From Chlorops oryzae (lineage: Eukaryota > Arthropoda > Insecta > Diptera > Chloropidae), in the NCBI GenBank assembly GCA_020466095.1, contig CM035807.1, forward strand, positions 50,310,752 through 50,374,751: a DNA stretch of 64,000 nucleotides, given 5' to 3'. Below, one piece after another: positions 31,161-42,299 of the stretch. The notes beneath the pieces were generated by a model. That model was not told where the DNA came from, did not search any database, and worked only from the letters and a program-made list of their open reading frames with translations. A program made the position numbers and the translations under genes. Position 1 is the first letter of the stretch; each line of letters begins with the position of its first letter.

Positions 31161-32652
31161 ATGACGTCGGAGCCGCCCTTATCTATCTTTGATCCTATGA
31201 TGTCGGTCATAGAACCATTCATTCGTCATTCTGATTCGATCATTGAATTCGAAAGTGAATTTAATGATGCTATTTCGGCTCAGCATACTGTTTTTACATT
31301 AGACGTACAACGCGGTGAACTGAAAGCTATCTGGTCAGAGGTTAAGCAATCATACTCAGCCTGTCTAGTGGGTTTATCTACAGCCCCTGCCGAAGATTCA
31401 CCCAATGTTACCGTAGTAAAAACCAAGTATAATAGCGCTTATAAAGCATATGTTCGTTCTATGGCCAAGATTAATGAATTGACTAGCGAATTTCAATCTC
31501 AATCGACATCTTCTCAGTCAATGGAGGACTCTTCCTCTAATGTTCGCTTACCTCCTTGTGACACTGAAGTTTTCAAGGGAGATTATACGACTTGGCCATC
31601 CTTTCGTGATGTTTTTTCCGCCGTGTATATTCGAAACTCAAGACTCTCCAAAGTAGAAAACCTTTTCCATCTTTTGAAAAAGACCAGCGGCGAGGCCTTG
31701 GAAATAGTTAAAAAAATCTCCTCTCACTAACGACGGCTTCGAACAAGCCTGGAAGAATCTTCAAGAGCGTTACGAGAATAAAGGAATTATTATTAACAGT
31801 CAATTTAAAATTCTTTTTAGTCTTCCCCCTGTGGCAGAAGAGGCAGGCGAAAAACTAAAAGATTTGCAACGAACTATCAACAATTGTTTGTCCTCCTTAC
31901 AACAACAGTCGGTCGACACCAGTCATTGGGACGCTATGCTTGTGTATCTCTGTTCGGCTAGGCTACCAGAAGTTTCCCTTGCGATATGGGAACAATCACT
32001 TGAAAATAAATCTGACATTTCGACCTGGGCCGAAATGAATAATTTCTTGACGCAACGATTCAAATCATTGGAGGCCGTTTCAAATTTGCGCAACTCTTCG
32101 CAAGCCTCTCAAAAATCCGCTGCTAGTGGTTCCAAAGCAAAGAACGCACAGGCCTTCCAAACGAACGTTACCTCGACACCTGTCCAATGCAAGCTGTGTT
32201 CTGAACCTCACTCTATTCGAAATTGTCCCCAATTTCTCCAACAAAAAGCTATTGAAAGATTCACGACCGCCAAAAGATTAAAGCTTTGTCTGAATTGTTT
32301 GGCGTCTTCACATATCATAAAGGAGTGCAAAAGCACTCAAACCTGTCGAACATGTAAACAAAAACATCATACCTTGCTTCATCCAGATGGAACCAACAAT
32401 TCAAATATTCCCCAATCCAGCTCCGACTTATCTCCTATTGAACACTCATTTCCTACTTCTTCCAACAACACGAGTTTACCAACTGTGCCTTCAGCTAACT
32501 CAACGCAAATACAGTCCACATCTCCCTCTTCGTCACCTAGCCTTCAAACCTCGACGGATTCTCTTGAAATCACCTCTACCTGTCAGAATAATCGTGTTCT
32601 CAACATCCAATCCTCCTTTCACCTACGTCCAAAGAATGTGCTCTTAGGAACG
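31161..32652 (+). pseudogene. BEL gag
   Basis: BEL-type gag. ATG 31161 follows ctatatg with no upstream frame. The N-terminal part includes helical segments and the DUF1759 capsid motif (VFKGDYTTWPSFRDVF, about 31570), continuing DGFEQAWKNLQERYENKG after a one-base shift in an A7 run at about 31711. The C-terminal third has the BEL nucleocapsid knuckles CKLCSEPHSIRNC, CLNCLASSHIIKEC and CRTCKQKHHTLLH (32190-32380), then a Ser/Thr-rich linker into protease. The frame is cut at 32652 (NVLLGT) by the Gypsy insertion and resumes at 45118. Apart from the single shift, gag is open. Confidence 0.88.
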
Positions 32653-33230
32653 TGTTGTGAGTAAAAACCGTCACGTCACACGCTAACGTAACGCTGCCAG
32701 CTCTATCGTCAACGGCACGCTTTCAGCGCTAAGCCAAAAGCAGTGCAATAAATAATGCAGCATAAACAAATGCAACGGCACCGTTTGAGCTCGAAACCTA
32801 ACACCTCGAACAACAACAGCACGAGCGAGCATGAAATCGAACGCCTCAACAAAGCAACAACGGTCGGCGTTCGAAGTCACAAAAAGAGACACTGTTACCG
32901 GAGACGGCAACAACAATAACAGGGTCTTGTAATGACAAACAGACCGTCGATATCAATGTCAACCGAGAATCGATCGTTCAAGGCCATCGATCGAAAGGGA
33001 AAGCAGGCAGACGAAAGGCGAAAGAACACGAGCCGCAGAGTCAGAATGTGGACCACACACAAACAAGGGATGTTTGCGGCATGCGTTTGCTTGTTCGTAT
33101 TGCATTTCGTTCTGTACGTCTTTTGTGTGTGCACTTGGCTTGCATTAAAGAAAAGGAGTGTTTTATTTGGAATAAATACTGAATCCTTGTTGGCGCTTAC
33201 AGAGGTCCTTTCTCCCCAGTACACACAACA
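32653..33230 (+). mobile_element. Gypsy 5' LTR lacking its promoter part
   Basis: 578 bp against 988 bp for the 3' LTR. The two match up to gcttgcattaaa (about 33148) and again from gaaaaggagtgttttatttgg. The 410 bp in between, which hold the TATAAAA box at 44845 in the 3' LTR, are missing here. Confidence 0.9.
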
Positions 33231-33234
33231 TTTA

Positions 33235-33252
33235 TGGCGCAGCCGGTATTCG
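33235..33252 (+). promoter_or_regulatory. Primer-binding site, TGGCGCAGCCGGT
   Basis: tggcgcagccggtattcg, four bases after the LTR. The first 13 bases are identical to the primer site of the related element at 61855-61867. It resembles the tRNA-Ser site of 17.6/297/ZAM (TGGCGCAGTCGGTAGG) with substitutions, so the primer tRNA is not certain. Confidence 0.65.
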
Positions 33253-33789
33253 ACTAAGGATAGTCGGGAGGATACTACAATCCTGAAGTATAAAATTAAT
33301 AAAGTTAAAAAGTGAAAACAAAATTTTCGCAAGTGAGGGTCGAAATCGATATCGATTGCGAAAACTGAAGTCCTTTATTTAAATAAACCATTGAACAGGA
33401 ACGACGTTTCATTCATTGGTGCCTGGGAGGAACGACTGTTTCCAAAAGGCGTTTTTACGTAAAAGACTAAAGTGTTCAATATCATACCGATATTTCTGTC
33501 GAGTAAAATTGCACTATAAACGCAATTTGGGAGCGATAGGGTGCCCAAAACAAAATTAACTTATAACATAATTTTTAATAGTTAACAAACAACGAATATA
33601 AAACTTCAGAGGAATAGCTAACAGAATAAGATGGTAAGTCCACAAACAAAACTTTTATAACATACGCCTCACAGGCTTCACATCAATTTAAAATTTTAAT
33701 CTTGAATTTTTGAAATTTGGAAATTTTGAGTTAAATTCAATTGTTATGCGTCTTTTATAAGCAGAATTTTTCGGTGGACAGAGTAATTT

Positions 33790-35930
33790 ATGGATAGAGA
33801 GTGGGAGGAACTCAAACAAAATCTTAAAGATTCTGAAATACATGCGACTACGTTACAGACCGAAGCTTGGGAGTTAGTAAGGAAAATAAACCCAAATAGA
33901 GAATATTTGACCCTACTAGAAAACCAAGTCGCTTTATCCCGTTTTAATCGATTGGAAGAAGCAGTTTTTCTGATAGAAAAAGCGAAAAATTCAGTAGCCG
34001 TATCAAACGAAGTCGCCAAGGAGAAAATACAACAATTGGAAGAGACAGTTGGCCATTTAAAAAAGAACTGCAAAGATTTGAGGGATCGAATCGATAAAGA
34101 GACCTTGCTGATAGAAGAATCAGAAGAGCAAAACGAATCTCTAAGAGAAGCTCTGCAGACAGCAGTAGGAAAGGACATATCGGAGTCCATAGAAAAGGAC
34201 AAAGCTAATCTCAAAGAAAAGGAGAAAGAAATTCAATTTCTGAAAGTAGAAATTGAAAACCTAAGGAGAGAATTAAGAACAGTTTGCAGGACATCTCCAT
34301 TTCCCACCAGGCGCATGCCGAATAATTCCGGAACAGCATCAGGACCGATAACAACACCCAGAATTGAGGTAACAATGGCAAGTCCACAGAATGTTGCAGA
34401 AATTGTTAAAAATGTCCAACGATTCGTACCATCCTTTTCCGGAGCAAGAGGACCTTAGTTTAAGGCGGATGTAATAAAATTTGTCGAAGGCATAGAATTG
34501 CTCAATTGTATGATTGCCCCGGAGGACATACAGAAAGCCATTACATGTATAAGGCAGCGACTGTCGGGGGCCGCGTTCAACACAATTGGCACCAGAAAAT
34601 TCGAGACTCTAAATGAACTCCGCGACTTTGTGCAACGAACATACGCAACAGTAAGAACGTTGGAAGATATTAGAGCGGATATCATAAACGGACATCAACA
34701 AACAGGTGAGTCCGCGTCGCTGTTCGGAGGTCGAATGGAAACTAACCTAAAAGAGGTGGAAGAAATGATCACAAAAAAAATGGACTAGGGAAGAATCAAG
34801 AGCGGCGCTATGGGAATACCAAGATTTGGCAAAAAGGCATTTCATTACGGGATTAAAGGATCATTCCCTAAAACAATCACTGATAAACATGACAGACCCC
34901 AGTTTGCGGGATCTCATAAATGCGGCAGAAAATTCCGAAAACATTTTGAAATCTGACAAATTAAACATAAATACTATTAATTCGGCACTATCAACAGAAC
35001 TGATATGCTCATTTTGTCAACAGCAAGGACACACACGAGATGTATGTGTAAAGAGAAGGAATACACCCTATTGCACGCTGTGTGGAACGTATGGACACGA
35101 AGGAAGTCCTAGCTGCACGAAAAGCAAACAGACAATAATGGAGGCCAGTAAAGCATCTAAGCCAACTTGCACACACTGCGGCAAAATAGGACATATAGTT
35201 GATGATTGTTGAAGAAAGTTAAGCAGCCTATTCTGCGATAAATGTCACATTAAAGGTCATCGCACCAATAAATTTTGCGGAAACGGGGCTACACAACAAA
35301 ACCCACAACAAAGGCCAGCACAAAATAACCGTCGAGGGTCGAATAACAACAACCAAGTACAGTGTTTTCTTTACAAAGAATTCGGGCATATAGCCAGAAA
35401 ATGCCCTCAACAAGAGCAGCAGAACGCGGGAAACTCCCAGCGGCCCAGTCTTGGCCAATAGACTGGGATGCCAAAACAAAAGCAAAAGAGCGGCCAAAAC
35501 CTGATCCGGGTCAAAATCAAGAACAAGGAGCAGGTCATCATAACAATAAGGAAACCACGATTTCGGAATATAATAAAAAGACGCCGAAAGAGGTTCCCTT
35601 GGACAGCCTAGGAAATGGAACTTTAACCACTAAGAGATGGGGAAAGTCCAAAAGAGAAATACCACGGAATGAGATAAGAAACGAAATAAGAGAGCGAAAC
35701 ATACCAACGAATAACGTCAAAAATGAAGTAAGCGGAAAGATGGAAATACACTTTGATGGTGAAACCGACGAAAAGAAAATTATAAAAGAAAATAAAAAGA
35801 AGAGAGTGTCTTTTAAAAACACTGCTACAGTATTCACCTACCTCGTATGCGAGATAGAAGCGGCCAGTATAAAGAATATGTTTGAAATAGGGCAAGAAAA
35901 CAAAAAACTCATAAAAAGTTTGTATACCAA
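33790..35930 (+). pseudogene. Gypsy gag, coiled coil plus zinc knuckles
   Basis: ATG 33790. Codons 1-170 form a long coiled coil (for example VAKEKIQQLEETVGHLKKNC). A capsid-like region follows (VQRFVPSFSGARG, IRQRLSGAAFNTIG), then zinc knuckles: CSFCQQQGHTRDVC, CTLCGTYGHEGSPSC, CTHCGKIGHIVDDC, CDKCHIKGHRTNKFC and a fifth with a lost Cys (CFLYKEFGHIARKC). A basic linker (KKRVSFKNTATVFTYLV, about 35800) leads to pol. Breaks are an in-frame TAG at 34456, a one-base gain in an A8 run near 34780, a TGA at 35210 and a TAG near 35459. The five-knuckle plan is shared with the element at 52291-62069. Confidence 0.82.
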
Positions 35931-38900
35931 TGTTCTCCAAAGCGCGAAAAAAACTGTTAACGTTTTCACATAACGGCCCACAAAAAGATGAAGGCGTTGA
36001 ATTATCCTGTGAACAGGCTATCAACGACAGTATCAAAACGGTGGACTCACAATGCGACAGAAACACGCCACGATTTTCAAATTGCACTGCCATAACGGAG
36101 ACTCAAGAGGATGATGCCTACATCGAAATACCCTGCAATCAGGCTATCAATGGCAGCATCACCCTATTGATCGACTCAGGATCAGATGCAAGTTTAGTGA
36201 AAAGAGAAGTCTTAAAAGAAGACGTACCAATAAAAAAGGAGGACACGAAATGCTTAAGAGGAGCATTCGGAGGAGATTCCAGTACTATTGGATCAGTGAC
36301 GATTAAACATAATACGATCACAGCATTAAATATGGAAATGCACGTAGTGCTATGTAATAGCAGTTTGCCAGCAGATGGTCTCCTGAAAAGAGACATGCTC
36401 TGGAACAGAACTATCTTGGACACTATTGAGAAACAGTTGACCTTCAAGGAAGGAGGCAACCCAGTGGCCAGAGTGCCATTGAAATGTGCAAGGAAAAGGA
36501 TTTTTATAGCAGAAACCATAAAAATCCCCCCCAGAGCAGCGGGAATAGCACGAGTAAACACAGGACTACTCAAGGAAGAAGTAGTCGTGCATAGGACAAC
36601 AATTGCTACACAGGTATACCTAGGAGAGAGTCTATCTAGACCAAAGAATGGGGTTGGATTCGTGACAGTACTAAACGCCTCCGAAAAAGTTGCGGAAATA
36701 AAAGGAGGTGCGGAACTAAAATACTCACTATTAAAGGAGTATAGAACAGTAAACACGTTAGAAGTCAACGTAGTTGAGAGCGATGAGACAAATGAGAGGA
36801 CAAATCTGTTAATAAATTCCTTGAAATTGGAAGAAAATTTGAACGACGAAGAAAGACAGTCCATAGCGAATATATGCAAGGACTATGCGGATGTTTTCCA
36901 CCTAAAGGGTGACGAATTGAGTTACACCACTGTGCTCAACCACGAAATACCTACAGAGGTCGGAAAACCACCCATAAATATTCGGCAATATCGCCTTCCG
37001 GAAGCCCACAAGGCGGAGATAAATAAACAAGTAGAAGAGATGTTGGACCAAGGCATAATTGCTCCAAGCAAATCACCTTGGAACGCACCAATCATTCTAG
37101 TGCCGAAAAAGGCAGGTGCAGACGGGAAAAAGAAATGGCGATTGGTGGTCGATTTTTGGCAGCTGAATGACGTAACCGTCAAGCAGGTATTTCCTATACC
37201 CCGCATTGATGAGATTCTCGACCAACTCGGTTGCAGCCGATATTTCACAACGCTAGACCTGGCAAGCGGATATCATCAAGTGCTTGTAAACGAGAAAGAC
37301 AGAGAAAAAACAGCATTCAGTACTGGAATAGGACATTACGAATTCGTAAGAATGCCATTCGGACTCTCCGGAGCTCCGGCAACCTTTCAAAGGATTATGA
37401 ATAATGTCCTGACCGGCTTGCAAGGCGTCGATTGTTTTGTTTATTTGGACGACATAGTAATTTACGGAAGTAACCTTAAACAGGACGAAATAAGGCTAGG
37501 TAAAGTACTACAAGCCCTAAGAAGCAGCCAATTGAAAATACAAACGGAAAAATGTCAATTCTTAAGAAAAGAAGTTGTCTATTTGGGTCACAAGTGTTCC
37601 GACCAAGGCGTGCGGCCGGACCCAAGTAAGGTCGAATGTGTAAAAATTTTCCCGATACCAAAAAATAAGAAAGAATTGCAAGCATTCCTTGGACTGGCAA
37701 ACTACTACCGAAAATTCATTCCGAATGCAGCAGCGCTTCTTCTACCCTTGACATCACTGCTAAGAAAAGATGCCGAGTTCGTTTGGACGGAGGCATGCCA
37801 AATGGCAGTAATAGCCATTAAAGCTGCAATAACTAGTCCACCACTGTTAAAGTATGCAGATTTCACAAAGCCATTCTCGTTAACAACGGATGCAAGTAAC
37901 GAAGCACTAGGAGCGGTACTCTCACAAGGCGAGCCGGGCGACGACCAGCCGATCGCGTGCGCAAGCCGAGAATTAAGCGCAACTGAGAAACGATACTCAA
38001 CAATCGAAAAGGAATTCCTTGCCATTGTGTGGGCGACTTAAAATTTCCGTTGCTACCTCTTAGGCCGCCCCTTTACGGTTTACACAGACCACAAACCTCT
38101 AAAAGGCATAGCAAATCTAAAGGATCAAACATCCCGATTGGCGAGGTTCCGCCATAAGCTCTCGGAATTTGATTTCGAAATCTGTTACAAGGCTGGAAAG
38201 TACAATTTAAACGAAGACGCATTGAGCACATTACCATATGAAAATAATCTTGTGTCAGTGGTAACAAGAGCACAAACACAGTCCAAAATAGAGCAGAGCG
38301 ATGAAATTACGGAGACAAAGAAAAGCAGAGATGATTCGGAAGATACAAACCCCACAGATCACCCAGAGACAGAGGATTTAGCAGAATTTTTAACACAGAG
38401 AAAGGACATCGAAGAGGTGCTTAAAAATTTTCACGATGGGCCATTAGGAGGTCACAAGGGAGCTATAAAAACATATTTCGGCATTCGACGGCAGTACAAG
38501 TGGAACGGCATGCATACAGAGATTCAAAATTATATAAAAAATTGCGAAAAATGCCAGCGGAATAAATGCTCCAAAGTAGAAAGAATTCCCATGGTACTCA
38601 CAGACATAGCTCATGGCCCTTTCTATAAAGTTTAAATGGATATGGTAGGCCCCCTACCGGAAACATCGAGAGGAAACAAATACATCTTAACATTCATAGA
38701 CGATTTTTCAAAATTTTTCATCTGCACAGCTATTCCGGATGCAGAGGCGGCAACAGTGGCAAAACCTTTTTTCAACGAGATAATATCAAAATTCCAGATA
38801 CCAAAGGTTTTAATCACGGATAACGGCACAAACTTTACATCGAAATTATTTAAGGAAGTTTGCAAAATTCTTGGAATCAAGAAATCCCAAACTTCACCAT

Positions 38901-39454
38901 ACCACCCCCAAGCCAATGGTGCTCTTGAAAGGAGTCACCGACCTCTTGCGGAATTTCTCCGAAATTTTGTTAAGGAGGATGGCACAAATTGGGATGAATG
39001 GCTGCACCACGTGCACGTGCATAACAACACAGTCCATTCATCCACAAAACAGACACCAGGTAAAATACTTTTTGGATTTGAAGCCGACATTCCACTTAAC
39101 TTAAAAAGAAAACCGGAGCCACTGTACAACACAGAAGATTTTTCAAAAATATTAAAATATCAAATCCAGCGCACCCATCAATTAGTACGAGAGAATCAAA
39201 AAATAGCCAAAGAAAAATCCAAGCGATACTACGATAAGAGCTCGAAAGTCAGAGAATTTCAGACTGGAGACAAAGTGTGGCTAAAGAACCAAAACCGAAA
39301 AAATAAATTCTCACCCATTTGGGAAGGCCCTTATTCGATTGTATCAATTCCAACGCCGGTGAATGTAAAATTGAAAATCAAAGGAAAAGAAAAAACATTC
39401 CACAAAAATTTAATAAAGCGCCATCATCAAAAAGAACAACAAACAAAACAATAA
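35930..39454 (+). pseudogene. Gypsy pol (PR-RT-RH-IN), two nonsense stops
   Basis: One frame, no shifts, broken only by TAA codons at 38039-38041 and 38633-38635. Protease: TLLIDSGSDASLVK (about 36160). RT: SPWNAPIILVPKK, KWRLVVDF, RYFTTLDLASGYHQV, FVRMPFGLSGAPATFQ and catalytic FVYLDDIVIY (about 37437). RNase H: LTTDASNEALGAVLS, STIEKEFLAIVW, YTDHKPLKG. Integrase: HHCC zinc region (GGHKG ... CEKCQ), MDMVGPLPETS, ITDNGTNF and the Glu of QANGALERSHR, then a C-terminal EGPYSIVSIP module. All catalytic residues are present. It ends at 39454, where the sister element instead runs into its phosphatase domain. Confidence 0.92.
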
Positions 39455-39639
39455 CCCGTGCCTTACGGCGACAAAAAAAAAAATATATAAGTAATGCAAA
39501 ATTTTTTTTAACGAACAAAAAATATAATAGTAGCACACATTTAAAATACAATAACTTAAACCACCGAAATATGTAACCAAGGCGTTTACGAGAAGTGTGA
39601 ATATAGCAATTCCTAAAGGTAAAGGAAAAAATTTTTTTT

Positions 39640-40629
39640 ATGCATGCACTTCACACAATGCCACTTCGATCGGAATCGAACTCCCGTCAGCTAAAAATAT
39701 TTTTCAAATCGATACGAACCTCAACCACTCAGCATATGTTGAAAGACAAACATTTAAACCATCAAAAGAGATATACAAGAAAGGTCGAGCGGAACGCAAT
39801 GTCGTGCAGAATAAATAAAATAAATTGGAATTTGGATAGAGTCAATGAGACAAATTGGCTTAACGACGACCATATCAATACACTGCTGCCATGGTTGATG
39901 AGAAAGGCTAACAACAAGAAGATTCACGTATTCGACACGCACTTTTATGCATGCGCAACCTCATCAAAGGAAAAGTCAATGCCGGAACAATTACGTTTGA
40001 ACGGTTTTCTAAAAAGAGTGAACATCTTCGAGTGCGAGAGCCTAGTGATCCCAGTACACGAGCGAAACCACTGGATGCTGGCAATCGTAACATGGCCAGC
40101 GATCTACGTACTGGACTCCCTTAAACCGCACGATGCAAACAAAATCGCAGAAAAAATAAGGTCAATTGTGCAATGGGAGGCGAAACGAAAATGTCCAGCA
40201 GACACCATGGAGTACTCGGAAAATGCGATGCCGCTAATATATCCGGAATGCAGCCAACAACAAAATCTAAATGATTGCGGAATATATTTCCTGCGGTTTG
40301 CGGAAAAATACCGAGACGTCGTAAGTTCAGAACGAGCCTTTTTGCCCCGAGACGCCTTTGTGGAGGAAAGTAACATTTCAAGAATATTCCTCGACAAATT
40401 AATAACGGAGCAAAAGATGACTCGCGCAGAATGGAATGAGACGGAGGAGGAGCAAAAGTTCTTGCAGAATGAAATTCAAAGAATTAGAGCGAATTGTAAG
40501 CCAGGGAATAGAAAGTACTGTAAAATAATATATAAGACTAAAATATATTCCGTATTTATCTCACGCAAAGGGGATGTTAGATATAAACAATTTAAATGCG
40601 CAATAACATATCAACATGCAAATGAATAA
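39640..40629 (+). CDS. Ulp1/SENP-like (C48) cysteine protease ORF
   Basis: An unbroken 329-codon frame between pol and env, in a different frame from pol's end. Domain start: NWLNDDHINTLLPWL (residues 72-86), the substrate-binding opening of Ulp1 proteases. The catalytic set is His144 (ERNHWMLAIV), Asp159 (AIYVLDSL), Gln207 and Cys213 (SQQQNLNDCGIYFLRF), with the same Gln-Cys spacing as yeast Ulp1 (QQPNGYDC). C48 enzymes cleave SUMO or related conjugates; some viral relatives process virion proteins. A C-terminal ~100-residue basic tail is unrecognised. The first ATG is 39640. A splice-acceptor-like tcaaccactcag ends at 39732, four bases before an in-frame ATG at 39736, which may be the real start. 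It is one of the few intact frames in this element. Confidence 0.85.
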   Translation: MHALHTMPLRSESNSRQLKIFFKSIRTSTTQHMLKDKHLNHQKRYTRKVERNAMSCRINKINWNLDRVNETNWLNDDHINTLLPWLMRKANNKKIHVFDTHFYACATSSKEKSMPEQLRLNGFLKRVNIFECESLVIPVHERNHWMLAIVTWPAIYVLDSLKPHDANKIAEKIRSIVQWEAKRKCPADTMEYSENAMPLIYPECSQQQNLNDCGIYFLRFAEKYRDVVSSERAFLPRDAFVEESNISRIFLDKLITEQKMTRAEWNETEEEQKFLQNEIQRIRANCKPGNRKYCKIIYKTKIYSVFISRKGDVRYKQFKCAITYQHANE

Positions 40630-40757
40630 TAACAAAAAAAAAAATGGTAGAAATAGAGCATTCTTTTAAGAATATTTGCAAACACATTGTTTTATTTGTC
40701 CAACGGAAATAGGTGGAGATAGTGGAGGAGCCTTTGTGAAAGCGACAAAGAGCGTAG

Positions 40758-42299
40758 ATGTGTGTGCAAATTCCGTTTTCTTTTTCTTTTCAAGAAAAAA
40801 TAATCATCTTGGGGTTAATAACAACAGTCACCTACGGACGACTTCAAATAACGCCAGTAGACGAACAAGGAGGATTTGTCCAGATCCATATAAAAGAAAC
40901 AGAAATTATAGAGGATTTCTACACCGTGCTACATGTGATACACCCAGCCGAAATCCTGAAGGTCATCAACACAATCAACGAATATGTCGATACGGTAGAA
41001 ATAAAAAACAGAGAGCTGCTGCTGGCAGAAATTAGAACAATCAGATCAAAACTTAGCTCCATAATACCAAGGGAGAATGATCGATCTCGAAGAGGACTTC
41101 TGAACGCAGTAGGTACGGCCGCCAACTGGCTTTTTGGCGTCATGGACGACGACGACCGAAAAGAAATCCTAGAGCACCTGACATTGGCAGATCAGAATAG
41201 CCATAACGCCATAAAAGGGTTGAACGAACAAATATACATAAACGATTTTTTCAACGAAACCATTTCAACGATAAAAAGGACGATGGAAAAGGATCTGGGC
41301 ATTGTTAACGAAGTATTCACCACCGTAAAAAGACAAAACGACGAAATCACTAAGCACCTCCGTTATCATGACCAAATGCTAAAACTAAAAAGTATAGAGG
41401 AAAAGGTCAACATCATCCAGGACAGTATCTCATCAGCAAAAAACGGGGTGGCGCATCCCAACATACTAACGACGGAGGAGATAGAAAGATTCAAAATGGA
41501 CTATTACAAAGTAAAACTAATCAGAGTGGGAGTGATGTCATACGTAAACAAAGCACTAATAATCGCAGTAAAAATCCCAAGAAACTTCCGGAAAATAGAA
41601 GTAAAATGGTTAACCCCTCTTTCAAACCTGAGTCACAAGGAAATTATAGAAAGAGACGAACATTTCACAACAATAGATAACACAACTTACAGTTTCATGG
41701 AAAATGCGGTACGAAAGGAACTGAAAAAGAGTAGAAACTGCGTTTTTCTTAACACATGTAGACTACAGTATAACAACAAAATCTCCATACAATACATAGA
41801 CGAATCAACACTACTAATAAAAAACGCGAGGCAAACGCAGATCACACACGATTGCGACAAGCGCAACATTACACTTAACAAGAACGTACTCATCTCCTTC
41901 TCCAATTGCACCATAATCATTCAAAACCAAAATTTTACGAATACTTAGATCATAATGAACGAAAAATATTTCTACCAAGAAAACGAAAACAACAATATCA
42001 AATTCAACGACACCATTAACTTCGAAGAAATTCAAATAAAAAGTGTTAAAAATCAAAAACTCATTGAAGAATTAACATTACACAGGAATATATCATATGG
42101 CATAAGTACCACGCTCGTCATAGCAGCAATAATAGGAGTCATATTCCTGTGTGTCTGTCTCCGAAACAAAAGCGTTAATATCAGAAATAGCCTGGAACTC
42201 TCAGAAAGGCAACCACAAAGAAGAACAAGTATTCGGACACTTAACAAACAATATAGAGAAAAAGCAGCGACCAAAGAGCCTAACGTCAACATAAATTAA
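40758..42299 (+). pseudogene. Errantivirus-type env (F-like fusion protein)
   Basis: An envelope glycoprotein of the insect errantivirus / baculovirus-F type. A hydrophobic segment near the N-terminus (residues 15-27) could be a signal peptide. A furin-like site RSRR (residues 109-112) is followed by a hydrophobic fusion-peptide-like segment (GLLNAVGTAANWLFG). A long helical region and a Cys-containing ectodomain follow, then a membrane anchor at about 42096-42161 (ISTTLVIAAIIGVIFLCVCL) and a basic tail. An in-frame TAG at 41946-41948 cuts it before the anchor, so this copy would give a truncated, unanchored protein. A pyrimidine-rich acceptor-like tract ends in ag at about 40793, inside the first codons, so the true message probably starts by splicing, as in other errantiviruses. 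Confidence 0.85.
40771..40793 (+). promoter_or_regulatory. Candidate env 3' splice acceptor
   Basis: A near-pure pyrimidine tract ttttctttttcttttcaag, just before the hydrophobic signal-like segment of env. Errantivirus env mRNAs are spliced, and the codons for PFSFSFQ look like an intron end rather than protein. Inferred from sequence only. Confidence 0.5.

Noticed and set aside
32932..33315. Open frames on both strands of the Gypsy 5' LTR
   Set aside because: They lie in LTR noncoding sequence, cross the primer-binding site and are broken by differences in the 3' LTR copy.
39319..39576. Overlapping 85-codon frame at the end of the Gypsy pol
   Set aside because: Shadow of the integrase C-terminus in another frame followed by A-rich sequence.
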